64,000 nt of DNA, taken from NCBI GenBank assembly GCA_050948665.1, contig JBMNEH010000001.1, positions 992,001 to 1,056,000 of the forward strand, given 5' to 3'. The notes below the pieces were generated by a model. It saw only the letters and a list, made by a program, of their open reading frames with translations, did no database searches and was not told the DNA's origin. Source of the DNA: JBMNEH01 sp050948665 (GTDB taxonomy: Bacteria > Bacillota > Clostridia > Christensenellales > UMGS416). Shown here piece by piece: positions 15,534 to 24,896 of the stretch (position 1 is its first letter; the number at the start of each line of letters is the position of its first letter). The position numbers were made by a program, and so were the translations under genes.

Positions 15534-16982
15534 ATGGACGGGGGAATGGGTATGACGGACGGATTGCATGAGGAGTGCGGGCTTTTCGGCTGCTATATGC
15601 CGGAGGAGGGCGAGGCGGCCGCGGCCTGCTATTTCGGGCTGTTCGCGCTCCAGCACAGGGGACAGGAAAGCTGCGGGATCGTCGTCAACAGGAACAACAT
15701 GTTTTACAGCCATAAGGACAACGGACTGGTGAACGATGTGTTTACCCCGGAGTCCGTGGCGCAGCTGGGACGGGGAAATATCGGTTTGGGACATGTGCGG
15801 TACGGCACAACCGGGGGGAAGACCCGGGCCAACGCCCAGCCCCTTGTGGTGAACCATATCAAGGGCGTGATGGCGGTCGCCCACAACGGCAGTTTGTGCA
15901 ACGCGTACGCGCTGAGACGGAAGCTGGAGATGGGGGGAGCCATCTTCCACACCAACAGCGATTCCGAGGTCATCGCGTATATGATCACCAGGGAGAGGCT
16001 GAAGACGCCCACCATCGAAGAGGCGATCCTGCAGGCAATGGACCAACTGCAGGGGGCGTACTCCCTGGTGGTGATGTCCTCCACCAAGCTGATCGCCGTC
16101 CGTGATCCCCGGGGCTTCCGGCCGCTGTGCATCGGCAGGCTGGGAGACGGGTATGTGTTCGCCTCGGAAACCTGCGCGCTGGACGCGGTGGGCGCCGTTT
16201 TCCTGCGGGACGTGGAGCCGGGAGAAGTGGTGGTGGCGGACGGAAGGGGACTGCGCAGCCTTCATTATAGAGGCGGGACCTGCCCGAAATCCCTCTGTGT
16301 GTTTGAGTTCATCTACTTCGCCCGACCGGATTCCGTGGTGGAGGGCAGCTCGGTACACACCGCCCGCAAGCGGGCAGGGGCGTTCCTGGCGCTGCAGCAC
16401 CCCGTGCAGGCGGACGTGGTGATCGGCGTGCCGGATTCCGGGATCGACGCCGCGCTGGGTTACGCGCAGCAATCGGGTATCCCCTATGATATCGGCTTTA
16501 TCAAGAACAAGTATATCGGCCGTACATTTATCGATCCGGGCAAGACCAGCAGGGAGACCCATGTGAAAATCAAACTGAATGTGGTTTCCGATGTGGTAAA
16601 GGGGAAAAGGGTGGTCATGGTGGATGATTCCATCGTCCGGGGCACCACCTGCGCCCGTATCGTATGGCTGCTCCGGGAAGCCGGCGCGACGGAGGTCCAT
16701 ATGCGCTCCTCCGCGCCGCCATTTCTGTACCCTTGTTATTACGGTACGGATATCCATTCCCGGGAGGATCTGATTGCGGCGCACCACTCGGTGGAGGAGA
16801 TCGCCGGGATGATCGATGTGGACTCACTTGGATATCTGGACGTCAACTTCGTGGAGCTGCTGGCGGACAGGACGAAAGGGTTCTGTACAGCCTGTTTCAA
16901 CGGGAAATACCCCGTCCATGTGCCGGATACGGAAAAGGAATGGCTCAGCAGAGAACAGGTCTGGAAGGAGTATGAGGATTGA
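15534..16982 (+). CDS. purF: Amidophosphoribosyltransferase
   Basis: PurF makes phosphoribosylamine from PRPP and glutamine, the committed purine step. The N-terminal Ntn glutaminase begins at the Cys of HEECGLFG after a short propeptide (14 residues from ATG 15534, 8 from ATG 15552). The real start is undecided because neither has a strong ribosome site. The PRPP loop is VVMVDDSIVRGTT near residue 360. Four Cys that bind a 4Fe-4S cluster in the Bacillus enzyme appear conserved: KSLCVFEFIYFARPD, PCYYGTDI, and the CTAC pair near the C terminus. It is therefore likely the iron-sulfur, propeptide-processed type. It overlaps the purM start. Confidence 0.96.
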   Translation: MDGGMGMTDGLHEECGLFGCYMPEEGEAAAACYFGLFALQHRGQESCGIVVNRNNMFYSHKDNGLVNDVFTPESVAQLGRGNIGLGHVRYGTTGGKTRANAQPLVVNHIKGVMAVAHNGSLCNAYALRRKLEMGGAIFHTNSDSEVIAYMITRERLKTPTIEEAILQAMDQLQGAYSLVVMSSTKLIAVRDPRGFRPLCIGRLGDGYVFASETCALDAVGAVFLRDVEPGEVVVADGRGLRSLHYRGGTCPKSLCVFEFIYFARPDSVVEGSSVHTARKRAGAFLALQHPVQADVVIGVPDSGIDAALGYAQQSGIPYDIGFIKNKYIGRTFIDPGKTSRETHVKIKLNVVSDVVKGKRVVMVDDSIVRGTTCARIVWLLREAGATEVHMRSSAPPFLYPCYYGTDIHSREDLIAAHHSVEEIAGMIDVDSLGYLDVNFVELLADRTKGFCTACFNGKYPVHVPDTEKEWLSREQVWKEYED

Positions 16983-18016
16983 AAAGCTACAGCGAAAGTT
17001 ATAAGGCTGCCGGCGTGGATATCACCGCGGGTTACTCGGCGGTGGAGCTGATGAAGAAGCACATCGCCAGAACAAAAACGCCGGAGGTGATGTCGGGTTT
17101 GGGGGGGTTCAGCGGGCTTTTTATGCCGGACCTGTCCGGTACCCGCAGGCCGGTGCTGGTGTCCGGCACCGACGGGGTGGGGACGAAGCTGAAGATCGCC
17201 TTTCTGATGGACAAGCATGACACCGTGGGCATCGACTGTGTGGCGATGTGCGTGAACGATATCATCTGCTGCGGCGCAAAACCCCTGTTCTTTCTGGATT
17301 ATATCGCGCTGGGAAAGAATATCCCGGAAAAGACAGCCGCAATCGTGGCGGGTGTCGCGGAGGGGTGTGTGCAGGCAGGCTGCGCGCTGGTCGGGGGAGA
17401 GACGGCGGAGATGCCCGGCTTCTATCACGAGGACGAGTATGACCTGGCGGGCTTCTCGGTGGGCCTGGCGGATGCCGACAAATTATTGGACCCGGCGAAT
17501 GTACGGGCGGGGGACTGCATCATCGGGCTGCCTTCCTCGGGGATACATTCCAACGGCTATTCCCTTGTGCGGAAGGTCTTTGATGTGGAGAACCGGGATC
17601 TGGGGGTTTACAGCGGGGAGCTGGGCATGACGCTGGGGGAGGCGCTGCTTACGCCGACCAGGATCTATGTGAAGCCGCTGCTGACGCTGCTGGAGGAGGG
17701 GTTCCCGATCCATTCGGTATCCCACATTACCGGCGGCGGGTTTTATGAGAATATTCCGCGCTCTCTTCCGGAAGGATTGTGCGCCGATATAGAGGAGGGG
17801 GCGCTGCGGATCCCCCCGATTTTCAGGCTGCTGCAGAGGGAGGGGGATATCCCCAAACGGGATATGTTCAATACCTATAATATGGGCATCGGCCTGGCAT
17901 TCACGCTGCCCGGGGAGCAAGCCGACGCCGCCCGCCGCAGACTGGCGGAAATGGGCGAGGAAGCGCTGTTCATCGGAACGGTGGTACAGGGCGGGGACGC
18001 CATACGGATACGATAG
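16979..18016 (+). CDS. purM: Phosphoribosylformylglycinamidine cyclo-ligase
   Basis: PurM closes the imidazole ring to give AIR using ATP. The 345-residue product has VLVSGTDGVGTKLKIA near residue 60, DCVAMCVNDIICCGAKPLFFLDY and LVGGETAEMPGFY, all signature blocks. SHITGGGFYENIPR lies in the C-terminal half. The start is a TTG at 16979 whose codon overlaps the purF stop, with AAGGAG eight bases ahead. No ATG fits. It is followed after 8 bp by purO. Confidence 0.96.
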   Translation: MKSYSESYKAAGVDITAGYSAVELMKKHIARTKTPEVMSGLGGFSGLFMPDLSGTRRPVLVSGTDGVGTKLKIAFLMDKHDTVGIDCVAMCVNDIICCGAKPLFFLDYIALGKNIPEKTAAIVAGVAEGCVQAGCALVGGETAEMPGFYHEDEYDLAGFSVGLADADKLLDPANVRAGDCIIGLPSSGIHSNGYSLVRKVFDVENRDLGVYSGELGMTLGEALLTPTRIYVKPLLTLLEEGFPIHSVSHITGGGFYENIPRSLPEGLCADIEEGALRIPPIFRLLQREGDIPKRDMFNTYNMGIGLAFTLPGEQADAARRRLAEMGEEALFIGTVVQGGDAIRIR

Positions 18017-18024
18017 GAGGAAGA

Positions 18025-18735
18025 ATGAGCGTATTGTTTTTGGACACCGTCGTTTCACAGAACCGTTACCCCGGAAGAGGGATCGTGATGGGGCGATCGG
18101 ATGACGGTTTGCACGGGTTTATCGGCTACTTTATCATGGGGCGCAGTGAGAACAGCCGGAACCGGATCTTTGCTGAGGAAGGCGCGGGGATCCGTACCCA
18201 GGCGTACGACCCTACCAGGATGGCGGACCCCTCGCTGATCATTTACGCCCCCGTGCGGGTCTATCGGGATATCACGATCGTCACCAACGGCGACCAGACG
18301 GACACCATATACGCCTATCTGACCATCGGAAAGACCTGGCAGGAGGCGCTGCGCACACGGGAGTTCGAGCCCGACGCGCCCAATTACACCCCCCGCATCA
18401 GCGGGATCATGCGCTGCGCCGAAGGCTGCGCCTACGCGCTGAGCATACTGAAAAGCGCGGAGGGCGACCCGGAGGCCTGCGGGCGGTTCTTTTTCGAATA
18501 CGAGAACCCCAAGCCGGGAAGAGGACATTTCATCCACACCTATGAGGGTGACGGTGATCCGCTGCCCTCCTTCAGGGGGGAGCCGACCCCGGTACGGCTG
18601 CAGGGGAACCTGGAGGAGATGACCCGGGGCCTATGGGAGGCGCTGGATGAGGACAATAAAATCTCGCTGTTCACCCGTTTCATCCGCATCGACACGGGGG
18701 AGACACAGACGCGCATACTGAACAAATACCGCTGA
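18025..18735 (+). CDS. purO: IMP cyclohydrolase, stand-alone (PurO-like)
   Basis: This protein resembles the IMP cyclohydrolase family first known from archaeal PurO, which closes FAICAR to IMP. The 236-residue length fits. Recognisable segments are the N-terminal NRYPGRGIVMG, the AYPVRVYRDI-like IYAPVRVYRDITIVTNGDQTD, and YTPRISGIM. It does not resemble the MGS-like cyclohydrolase half of bacterial PurH. It sits directly before an AICARFT gene that lacks that half, so the two together replace bifunctional PurH. AGGAGG precedes ATG 18025. Function is assigned by family and context. Confidence 0.88.
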   Translation: MSVLFLDTVVSQNRYPGRGIVMGRSDDGLHGFIGYFIMGRSENSRNRIFAEEGAGIRTQAYDPTRMADPSLIIYAPVRVYRDITIVTNGDQTDTIYAYLTIGKTWQEALRTREFEPDAPNYTPRISGIMRCAEGCAYALSILKSAEGDPEACGRFFFEYENPKPGRGHFIHTYEGDGDPLPSFRGEPTPVRLQGNLEEMTRGLWEALDEDNKISLFTRFIRIDTGETQTRILNKYR

Positions 18736-18745
18736 GGAGGGCGCT

Positions 18746-19918
18746 ATGAAGGAACTGGAACTGAAGTACGGCTGCAACCCCAACCAGAAGCCGGCGCGGA
18801 TACTGATGGATGAGGGGGCGCTGCCGGTGGAGGTACTGAACGGGAAACCGGGATATATCAACTTTCTGGACGCCCTGAACAGCTACCAGCTGGTGCGGGA
18901 GCTGAAGGAGACGCTGGGGCTGCCGGCGGCGGCTTCCTTCAAGCATGTCAGCCCCGCGGGCGCGGCTTTGGGCCTGCCGCTGGATGAGACGATGGAGAAA
19001 ATGTATTTTACGGAGGGAATGAAGCTCTCGCCGCTGGCCTGCGCCTACGCCCGCGCCCGGGGGACCGACCGGATGTCCTCATTCGGAGACTGGATCGCGT
19101 TATCGGACATCTGCGATGTTTCCACCGCCAGGATCATCGCCAGGGAGGTGTCGGACGGGGTGATCGCGCCGGACTACACGGAGGAGGCATTGAAAATACT
19201 GCGGAGGAAGAGGAAGGGCGGCTATTGCGTCGTCAGGATCGACGAGGGCTATACACCGGCGGAAATCGAGCGAAAAACGGTATACGGCATCACCTTCGAG
19301 CAGGGGAGGAACAGTATCCGCATCGACGGGAGGATGCTGGAGAATGTGGTCACCGAGGCAAGGGAGATCCCCGAGGAGGCGAAGAGGGACCTGCTGCTGT
19401 CGCTGATCACATTGAAATACACCCAGTCCAATTCCGTATGCTACGCGTACGGCGGGCAAACGATCGGCGTGGGGGCGGGACAGCAATCCAGAATCCACTG
19501 CACAAGGCTGGCGGGCAGCAAGGCCGATTTCTGGCAGCTGCGGAGACACCCCAAGGTACTGGCGCTGCCTTTCCGGCCCGGGCTGGGACGGCCGGATCGG
19601 GATAATACCATCGACCTGTATATCGGGGAGACGCCGGAGGATGTACTGGGGGCGGATGTATGGGAGGATTTTTTCACAGAACGTCCCGCGCCGCTGACAG
19701 CCGCGGAGAAGAAGCGGTGGCTGGAGGACCGCAAGGGTGTTTCCCTGGGCAGCGACGCCTTCTTTCCCTTCGGGGACAATGTGGAGCGGGCCCGCCGCAG
19801 CGGCGTCTCCTATATCGTGCAGCCGGGAGGGTCGATACGGGATGACCATGTCATCGACACCTGCAATAAATACGGCATCGCGATGGCCTTCTGCGGCACA
19901 CGGCTGTTCCACCATTAA
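18746..19918 (+). CDS. purH: AICAR formyltransferase, stand-alone
   Basis: The 390-residue product corresponds to the AICAR transformylase part of PurH, which moves a formyl group from 10-formyltetrahydrofolate to AICAR. It starts MKELELKYGCNPNQKPA, then SFKHVSPAGAALG with the Lys/His pair. TLKYTQSNSVCYAYGGQTIGVGAGQQSR and SDAFFPFGDNVERA follow near the C terminus. The N-terminal cyclohydrolase domain of normal PurH is absent, and purO just upstream supplies it. The arrangement is archaeal-like but is known in some Clostridia. A ribosome site GAGGAGGG precedes ATG 18746. Confidence 0.94.
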   Translation: MKELELKYGCNPNQKPARILMDEGALPVEVLNGKPGYINFLDALNSYQLVRELKETLGLPAAASFKHVSPAGAALGLPLDETMEKMYFTEGMKLSPLACAYARARGTDRMSSFGDWIALSDICDVSTARIIAREVSDGVIAPDYTEEALKILRRKRKGGYCVVRIDEGYTPAEIERKTVYGITFEQGRNSIRIDGRMLENVVTEAREIPEEAKRDLLLSLITLKYTQSNSVCYAYGGQTIGVGAGQQSRIHCTRLAGSKADFWQLRRHPKVLALPFRPGLGRPDRDNTIDLYIGETPEDVLGADVWEDFFTERPAPLTAAEKKRWLEDRKGVSLGSDAFFPFGDNVERARRSGVSYIVQPGGSIRDDHVIDTCNKYGIAMAFCGTRLFHH

Positions 19919-19929
19919 GGAGCGGGGAA

Positions 19930-21189
19930 ATGAGGATCATGGTAGTGGGCGGCGGCGGCAGGGAGCATGCCATCATCCGTAAAATACGGGAGAACCCCCG
20001 GGCAGAGAGGATCTACGCGCTGCCGGGGAACGGCGGTATCGGAGCGGAGGCGGTCCGTGTGCCGGTACAGGCAACGGACCTGCCGGGGATACGGGCGTTT
20101 GCCCTGTCAAAGGGGATCGACTTTGCCGTCATCGGGCCGGACAACCCGCTGGCAATGGGAGCGGTGGATCTGCTGGAGGAGGCGGGCATCCCCTGTTTCG
20201 GTCCCACAAAGGCGGCGGCGGAGATCGAAAGCAGCAAGGTTTTCGCAAAAGGCCTGATGCGGAAATACGGCATCCCCACGGCGGATTACAGGGTGTTCGG
20301 AGAGCCAGGGGAGGCCATGGACTATATTCGGGATCAAAGGATGCCGATGGTCATCAAGGCGGACGGACTGGCGCTGGGCAAGGGGGTACTGATCTGCGAA
20401 AGCCCGGCGGAGGCCGAAGGAGCGCTGAAAATGATGATGGAGGACCGCGCCTTCGGCGACAGCGGCGCCCGGGTGGTGGCGGAGGAGTTTCTGACCGGCC
20501 CGGAGGTCTCGGTGCTGACTTTTACCGACGGCGAGACACTGATCCCCATGGTGTCCTCGATGGACCACAAGCGCATCGGCGAGGGGGACACGGGGCTGAA
20601 CACGGGGGGCATGGGGGCCATCGCGCCCAACCCCTTTTACACGCCGGAAATCGCCGAACGGTGCATGAGGGAAATTTTCCTGCCCACTATCAGAGCGATG
20701 AAGGCGGAGGGGCGCCCCTTCTCGGGATGCCTGTACTTCGGCCTGATGCTGACAGACGACGGGCCGAAGGTGATCGAATACAATTGCCGCTTCGGAGACC
20801 CGGAGACCCAGGCGGTGCTGCCGCTGCTGGAAAGCGACCTGCTGGAGATCATGCTGGCGACGCGTGAGGGACGCCTGGGAGAGACGCCGGTGGTTTTCAG
20901 CGGGAATTCGACCGCCTGTGTCGTGATGGCGTCCAAAGGATACCCCGCGGCCTATGAAAAGGGAAAAGAGATCCGCATAGGGGATACGGGGAGGGGCACC
21001 GTCTTCCATGCCGGGACGGACACGGAGGACGGGAAGCTGGTGACATCCGGCGGAAGGGTGCTGTGCGTCACCGCGGTGTCGGCGCGGCTGCCCGACGCTT
21101 TGGCGGAGGCTTATGCCGGGGTCGAGAGTATTTCCTTTGACGGCGCGGTGTATCGCCGCGACATCGGCCTGCGGGCACTGGGAAAGTGA
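19930..21189 (+). CDS. purD: Phosphoribosylamine-glycine ligase
   Basis: PurD is an ATP-grasp ligase making glycinamide ribonucleotide. It opens with MRIMVVGGGGREHAI, the N-terminal signature. VIKADGLALGKGVLIC and NTGGMGAIAPNPFYTP are the ATP-grasp and substrate blocks, and EYNCRFGDPETQAVLP carries the metal ligands near residue 285. The 419-residue length is usual. TAAGGAGCGGG precedes ATG 19930, 11 bp after the AICARFT stop. Confidence 0.97.
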   Translation: MRIMVVGGGGREHAIIRKIRENPRAERIYALPGNGGIGAEAVRVPVQATDLPGIRAFALSKGIDFAVIGPDNPLAMGAVDLLEEAGIPCFGPTKAAAEIESSKVFAKGLMRKYGIPTADYRVFGEPGEAMDYIRDQRMPMVIKADGLALGKGVLICESPAEAEGALKMMMEDRAFGDSGARVVAEEFLTGPEVSVLTFTDGETLIPMVSSMDHKRIGEGDTGLNTGGMGAIAPNPFYTPEIAERCMREIFLPTIRAMKAEGRPFSGCLYFGLMLTDDGPKVIEYNCRFGDPETQAVLPLLESDLLEIMLATREGRLGETPVVFSGNSTACVVMASKGYPAAYEKGKEIRIGDTGRGTVFHAGTDTEDGKLVTSGGRVLCVTAVSARLPDALAEAYAGVESISFDGAVYRRDIGLRALGK

Positions 21190-21196
21190 GGAGAGA

Positions 21197-24100
21197 ATGG
21201 TCTATCGCGTATTTACCGAGAAAAGGGAGGGACTCCGCCAGGAGGCGGAGACTTTGGCCGAGGATATCCGGAGTTTTTTGGGGATCCCGGAGCTGACCGG
21301 TATCCGGATACTCAACCGGTACGATGTGGAGGGGATCACACCGGAGCTGATGGAAATCTGCAAGACGACGGTGTTTTCCGAACCGCCCATCGATATTCTG
21401 ACGGAAACACTGCATCATGACGCTCCCAGGAGCCTGATCACGGAGTACCTGCCGGGTCAGTTTGACCAGAGGGCGGATTCCGCCGCCCAGTGCATACAGC
21501 TGATCTCCCGGGGGGAAAAGCCGCATGTCCGCACCGCGCGGGTCTACCTGCTGTACGGCGAACTGACCGACGGACAGTACGAGACGATCTGCCGATATCT
21601 GATCAACCCGGTGGAATCCCGCAGGGCGACCGAGGCGCTGCCGGAGACGCTGGATATCCCGGTGATCCGGCCGGAGGCGGTGCCGGTGCTGACGGGTTTT
21701 ACGACGATGGACGGGGAGGCGCTGGGGGAATTCGTCAAGCGGTACGGTCTGGCCATGGACGACGCGGACCTGAAGTGCTGCCGGGACTATTTTATCGGAG
21801 AAAAGCGGGATCCCACGCTTACAGAGGTGCGCGTGCTGGACACCTATTGGTCGGACCATTGCCGGCATACCACCTTCGGCACCCATCTGGAGGAGGTGGA
21901 GATCCGGGAACCGGCGGCGCAGGCGGCCTACGCGCGTTATCTGGCGCTGCGGCGGGAGCTGGGCATCCGCAAGCCGGTGACATTGATGGATATCGCCACG
22001 ATCGGCGCGAAGGCGCTCCGGGCCAGAGGGAAGCTGGAGAACGCGGTCATTTCCGGTGAGACGAATGCCTGTACCGTACGCATAAAGGCTGACGCGGACG
22101 GGCGGGAGGAGGACTGGCTGCTGCTCTTTAAAAACGAGACACACAATCACCCCACGGAGATAGAGCCCTTCGGCGGCGCGGCTACCTGTATCGGCGGCGC
22201 GATACGCGACCCCCTTTCGGGGCGGGCGTATGTATACCAGGCCATGCGGATCACCGGCGCGGCGGACCCCCTGGCTCCGGCGGAGGAGACGCTGCCGGGG
22301 AAGATCCCCCAGCGGAAGCTGACGACAACGGCGGCGAGGGGCTTCAGCTCCTACGGGAATCAGGTGGGGGTGGCTACCGGGCTGGCGGAGGAGATCTATC
22401 ACCCCGGTTATGAGGCAAAGCGGATGGAGCTGGGCGCGGTGATCGCCGCGGTACCGGCCGACCATGTGCGGCAGGAGGAACCGGCGCCGGGCGACCTGGT
22501 CATTCTGCTGGGGGGGCGCACGGGAAGGGACGGATGCGGCGGCGCAACCGGCTCCTCCAAGCCCCATCATATGGCATCCGTCGAGGAATGCAGCGCCGAG
22601 GTGCAGAAGGGGAACGCCCCGGAGGAAAGGAAGCTGCAGCGGCTGTTCCGGGACCCGGAGGTGACAAGACGGATCAAGCGATGCAACGATTTCGGCGCCG
22701 GCGGGGTGTCGGTGGCGATCGGAGAGCTGGCGGACGGGCTGCGTATCGACCTGGACAAGGTGCCTTTGAAATATGAGGGGCTGGACGGGACGGAGCTGGC
22801 CATATCGGAATCGCAGGAGAGAATGGCGGTGGTCATCGCGCCGGAGGACGCGGCAGGCTTCATCGAAAAGGCATACAAGGAAAACGTGGAGGCTACGCCG
22901 GTGGCGGTGGTCACCGCGGAAAAACGCCTGGTGATGACCTGGAGGGGACAGAGGATCGTGGATATTTCCAGGGCCTTCCTGGATACCAACGGCGCCTCCC
23001 GCAGCAAAAGCGCGCTGGTGGAGAAGGCGAAGGAGGCGGAAAAGGGGGAGAGGCCGGAGGGGACGGCGGAACGCTGGCAGCGCCTGGCGGAGGACCTGAA
23101 CGTCTGCTCACAGCGGGGGATGGCGGAGCATTTCGATTCCACCATCGGCGCGGGGTCGGTGCTGATGCCCTTCGGCGGGAAATACCAGAGAACGCCGGCG
23201 CAGGTGATGGCGGCGAAGATCCCCCTGGAGAGGGGGGAGACCCATACATGCACGGTGATGGCCTGGGGGTATGACCCGGTATTGACCAAAAGAAACCCCT
23301 ATGCCGGCGCTTACCGCGCCGTGGCGGAATCCGCCGCCAAGCTGGTGGCTTCCGGCGCCGGTTTGGAGGAGAGCTATTTCACGTTTCAGGAGTATTTTGA
23401 GCGGCTGGGGAACGAACCGTCGCGGTGGGGCAAGCCCCTCGCGGCGCTGCTCGGCGCGCTGGACGCCCAGATGGACCTGGGCATCGGCTCCATCGGCGGG
23501 AAGGATTCCATGAGCGGCAGCTTTGAGGATATGGATGTACCGCCCACCCTGGTGTCCTTCGGCGTGTCGGTGAGCAGGACGGAGCGCATCCTCTCTCCCG
23601 AGTTCAAGAGGGCGGGCTCCGCCGTTACGCTGCTGCCGATAGAGTGCGCGGGGGATGTGCCCGTAAAGGAGGCCATGCTGGAGGCATTCCGTCAGGTTAC
23701 GGGATGGATACGGGAAGGGAAGCTGCTGTCGGCTTCGGCGGTGACCCGGGGAGGCGGGGCGGCGGCCATATTGAAGGCCTGCTTCGGAAACCGCGTCGGC
23801 TTTAAAACGGCGGAGGGGATCCCGGAGGAGATCCTGTTCGCCGACATGCCGGGATTTGTGCTGGAATGGAAATCCGCGCCGGAGGGCGGCATGCTTGCCG
23901 GAAGGACGGAATCCGCGTATACTATCAGCGCGGGGGGAGAAGCCCTCTGCATTGCCGGGCTGGAGGAAAAGTGGGAGGGGAAGCTGGAACCGGTATTCCC
24001 CGGATATGTCGACCAGGGAGAGGACCCGGTGCCCGCCCTCGCCTATGACAGGCGGCACACCCGCCGGTCGGCGCGGAAGACGGCCGCGCCGAGCGTGCTG

Positions 24101-24883
24101 ATCCCGATATTCCCCGGCACCAACTGCGAATACGATACCGCACGGGCTTTCCGGGAGGCGGGAGCCGCGCCCCGGTTTCTTGTGGTCAACACGCTGTCTC
24201 CCCGGGGGGTGGCGGAATCGGCGGCGGCGCTGGCGGCGGGCATACGGGAGAGCCAGATCGTCTTCCTGCCAGGCGGCTTTTCCGGCGGCGACGAACCGGA
24301 TGGTTCCGGAAAGTTTATCACGGCGTTTTTCCGCAACCGCGCCGTCAAAGACGCGGTGATGGAGCTGCTGTATCAGCGGGACGGGCTGATGGCGGGCATC
24401 TGCAACGGGTTTCAGGCGCTGATCAAGCTGGGGCTGGTGCCCTTTGGCGAGATACGGGATATGGATCCGCAGAGCCCCACGCTGACGGTCAACCGCATCG
24501 GAAGACACCAATCCCGGCTGGTCCGCACAAGGATCGCCTCGACCGCGTCCCCCTGGCTGATGCACTGCAGGGTGGGGCAGATACACACCATGCCGGTATC
24601 AAACGGGGAGGGCCGGTTCATCTGCCCGGAGGCGCTGCTGGGGCAACTGATCGAAAGAGGGCAGATCGCCACCCAGTACACCGACGGGGAGGGGATCCCC
24701 TCCATGGATATCCGGGTGAACCCCAACGGCTCGACGCTGGCGGTGGAGGGGCTGCTCTCCCCCGACGGCAGGGTGTTCGGGAAAATGGGACACAGCGAGC
24801 GGTACGGCCGGGACCTGTATAAGAATGTGCCCGGAGAGGACCAGCGGGTCATTTTCCGGGGAGCGGCGGATTATTTCAAGTAA
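21197..24883 (+). CDS. purL: Phosphoribosylformylglycinamidine synthase, single chain
   Basis: PurL turns FGAR, glutamine and ATP into FGAM. This is the long form with the glutaminase fused at the C terminus. The linker and AIRS-type domains include LDTYWSDHCRHTTF near residue 215, NETHNHPTEIEPFGGAATC near 312 and CNDFGAGGVSVAIGELADG near 495. The C-terminal glutaminase has PIFPGTNCEYDTARA and the nucleophile Cys in AGICNGFQAL. With 1228 residues it matches the clostridial single-chain type. The ATG at 21197 with GAGGAGAG ahead is preferred over an in-frame ATG inside purD. No purS or purQ genes are needed. Confidence 0.97.
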   Translation: MVYRVFTEKREGLRQEAETLAEDIRSFLGIPELTGIRILNRYDVEGITPELMEICKTTVFSEPPIDILTETLHHDAPRSLITEYLPGQFDQRADSAAQCIQLISRGEKPHVRTARVYLLYGELTDGQYETICRYLINPVESRRATEALPETLDIPVIRPEAVPVLTGFTTMDGEALGEFVKRYGLAMDDADLKCCRDYFIGEKRDPTLTEVRVLDTYWSDHCRHTTFGTHLEEVEIREPAAQAAYARYLALRRELGIRKPVTLMDIATIGAKALRARGKLENAVISGETNACTVRIKADADGREEDWLLLFKNETHNHPTEIEPFGGAATCIGGAIRDPLSGRAYVYQAMRITGAADPLAPAEETLPGKIPQRKLTTTAARGFSSYGNQVGVATGLAEEIYHPGYEAKRMELGAVIAAVPADHVRQEEPAPGDLVILLGGRTGRDGCGGATGSSKPHHMASVEECSAEVQKGNAPEERKLQRLFRDPEVTRRIKRCNDFGAGGVSVAIGELADGLRIDLDKVPLKYEGLDGTELAISESQERMAVVIAPEDAAGFIEKAYKENVEATPVAVVTAEKRLVMTWRGQRIVDISRAFLDTNGASRSKSALVEKAKEAEKGERPEGTAERWQRLAEDLNVCSQRGMAEHFDSTIGAGSVLMPFGGKYQRTPAQVMAAKIPLERGETHTCTVMAWGYDPVLTKRNPYAGAYRAVAESAAKLVASGAGLEESYFTFQEYFERLGNEPSRWGKPLAALLGALDAQMDLGIGSIGGKDSMSGSFEDMDVPPTLVSFGVSVSRTERILSPEFKRAGSAVTLLPIECAGDVPVKEAMLEAFRQVTGWIREGKLLSASAVTRGGGAAAILKACFGNRVGFKTAEGIPEEILFADMPGFVLEWKSAPEGGMLAGRTESAYTISAGGEALCIAGLEEKWEGKLEPVFPGYVDQGEDPVPALAYDRRHTRRSARKTAAPSVLIPIFPGTNCEYDTARAFREAGAAPRFLVVNTLSPRGVAESAAALAAGIRESQIVFLPGGFSGGDEPDGSGKFITAFFRNRAVKDAVMELLYQRDGLMAGICNGFQALIKLGLVPFGEIRDMDPQSPTLTVNRIGRHQSRLVRTRIASTASPWLMHCRVGQIHTMPVSNGEGRFICPEALLGQLIERGQIATQYTDGEGIPSMDIRVNPNGSTLAVEGLLSPDGRVFGKMGHSERYGRDLYKNVPGEDQRVIFRGAADYFK

Positions 24884-24896
24884 AGGAACAAGCAGT

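Noticed and set aside
15531..24586. Long minus-strand frames opposite the purine genes
   Set aside because: Mirror well-conserved purF, purD and purL; no start signals or recognisable domains.
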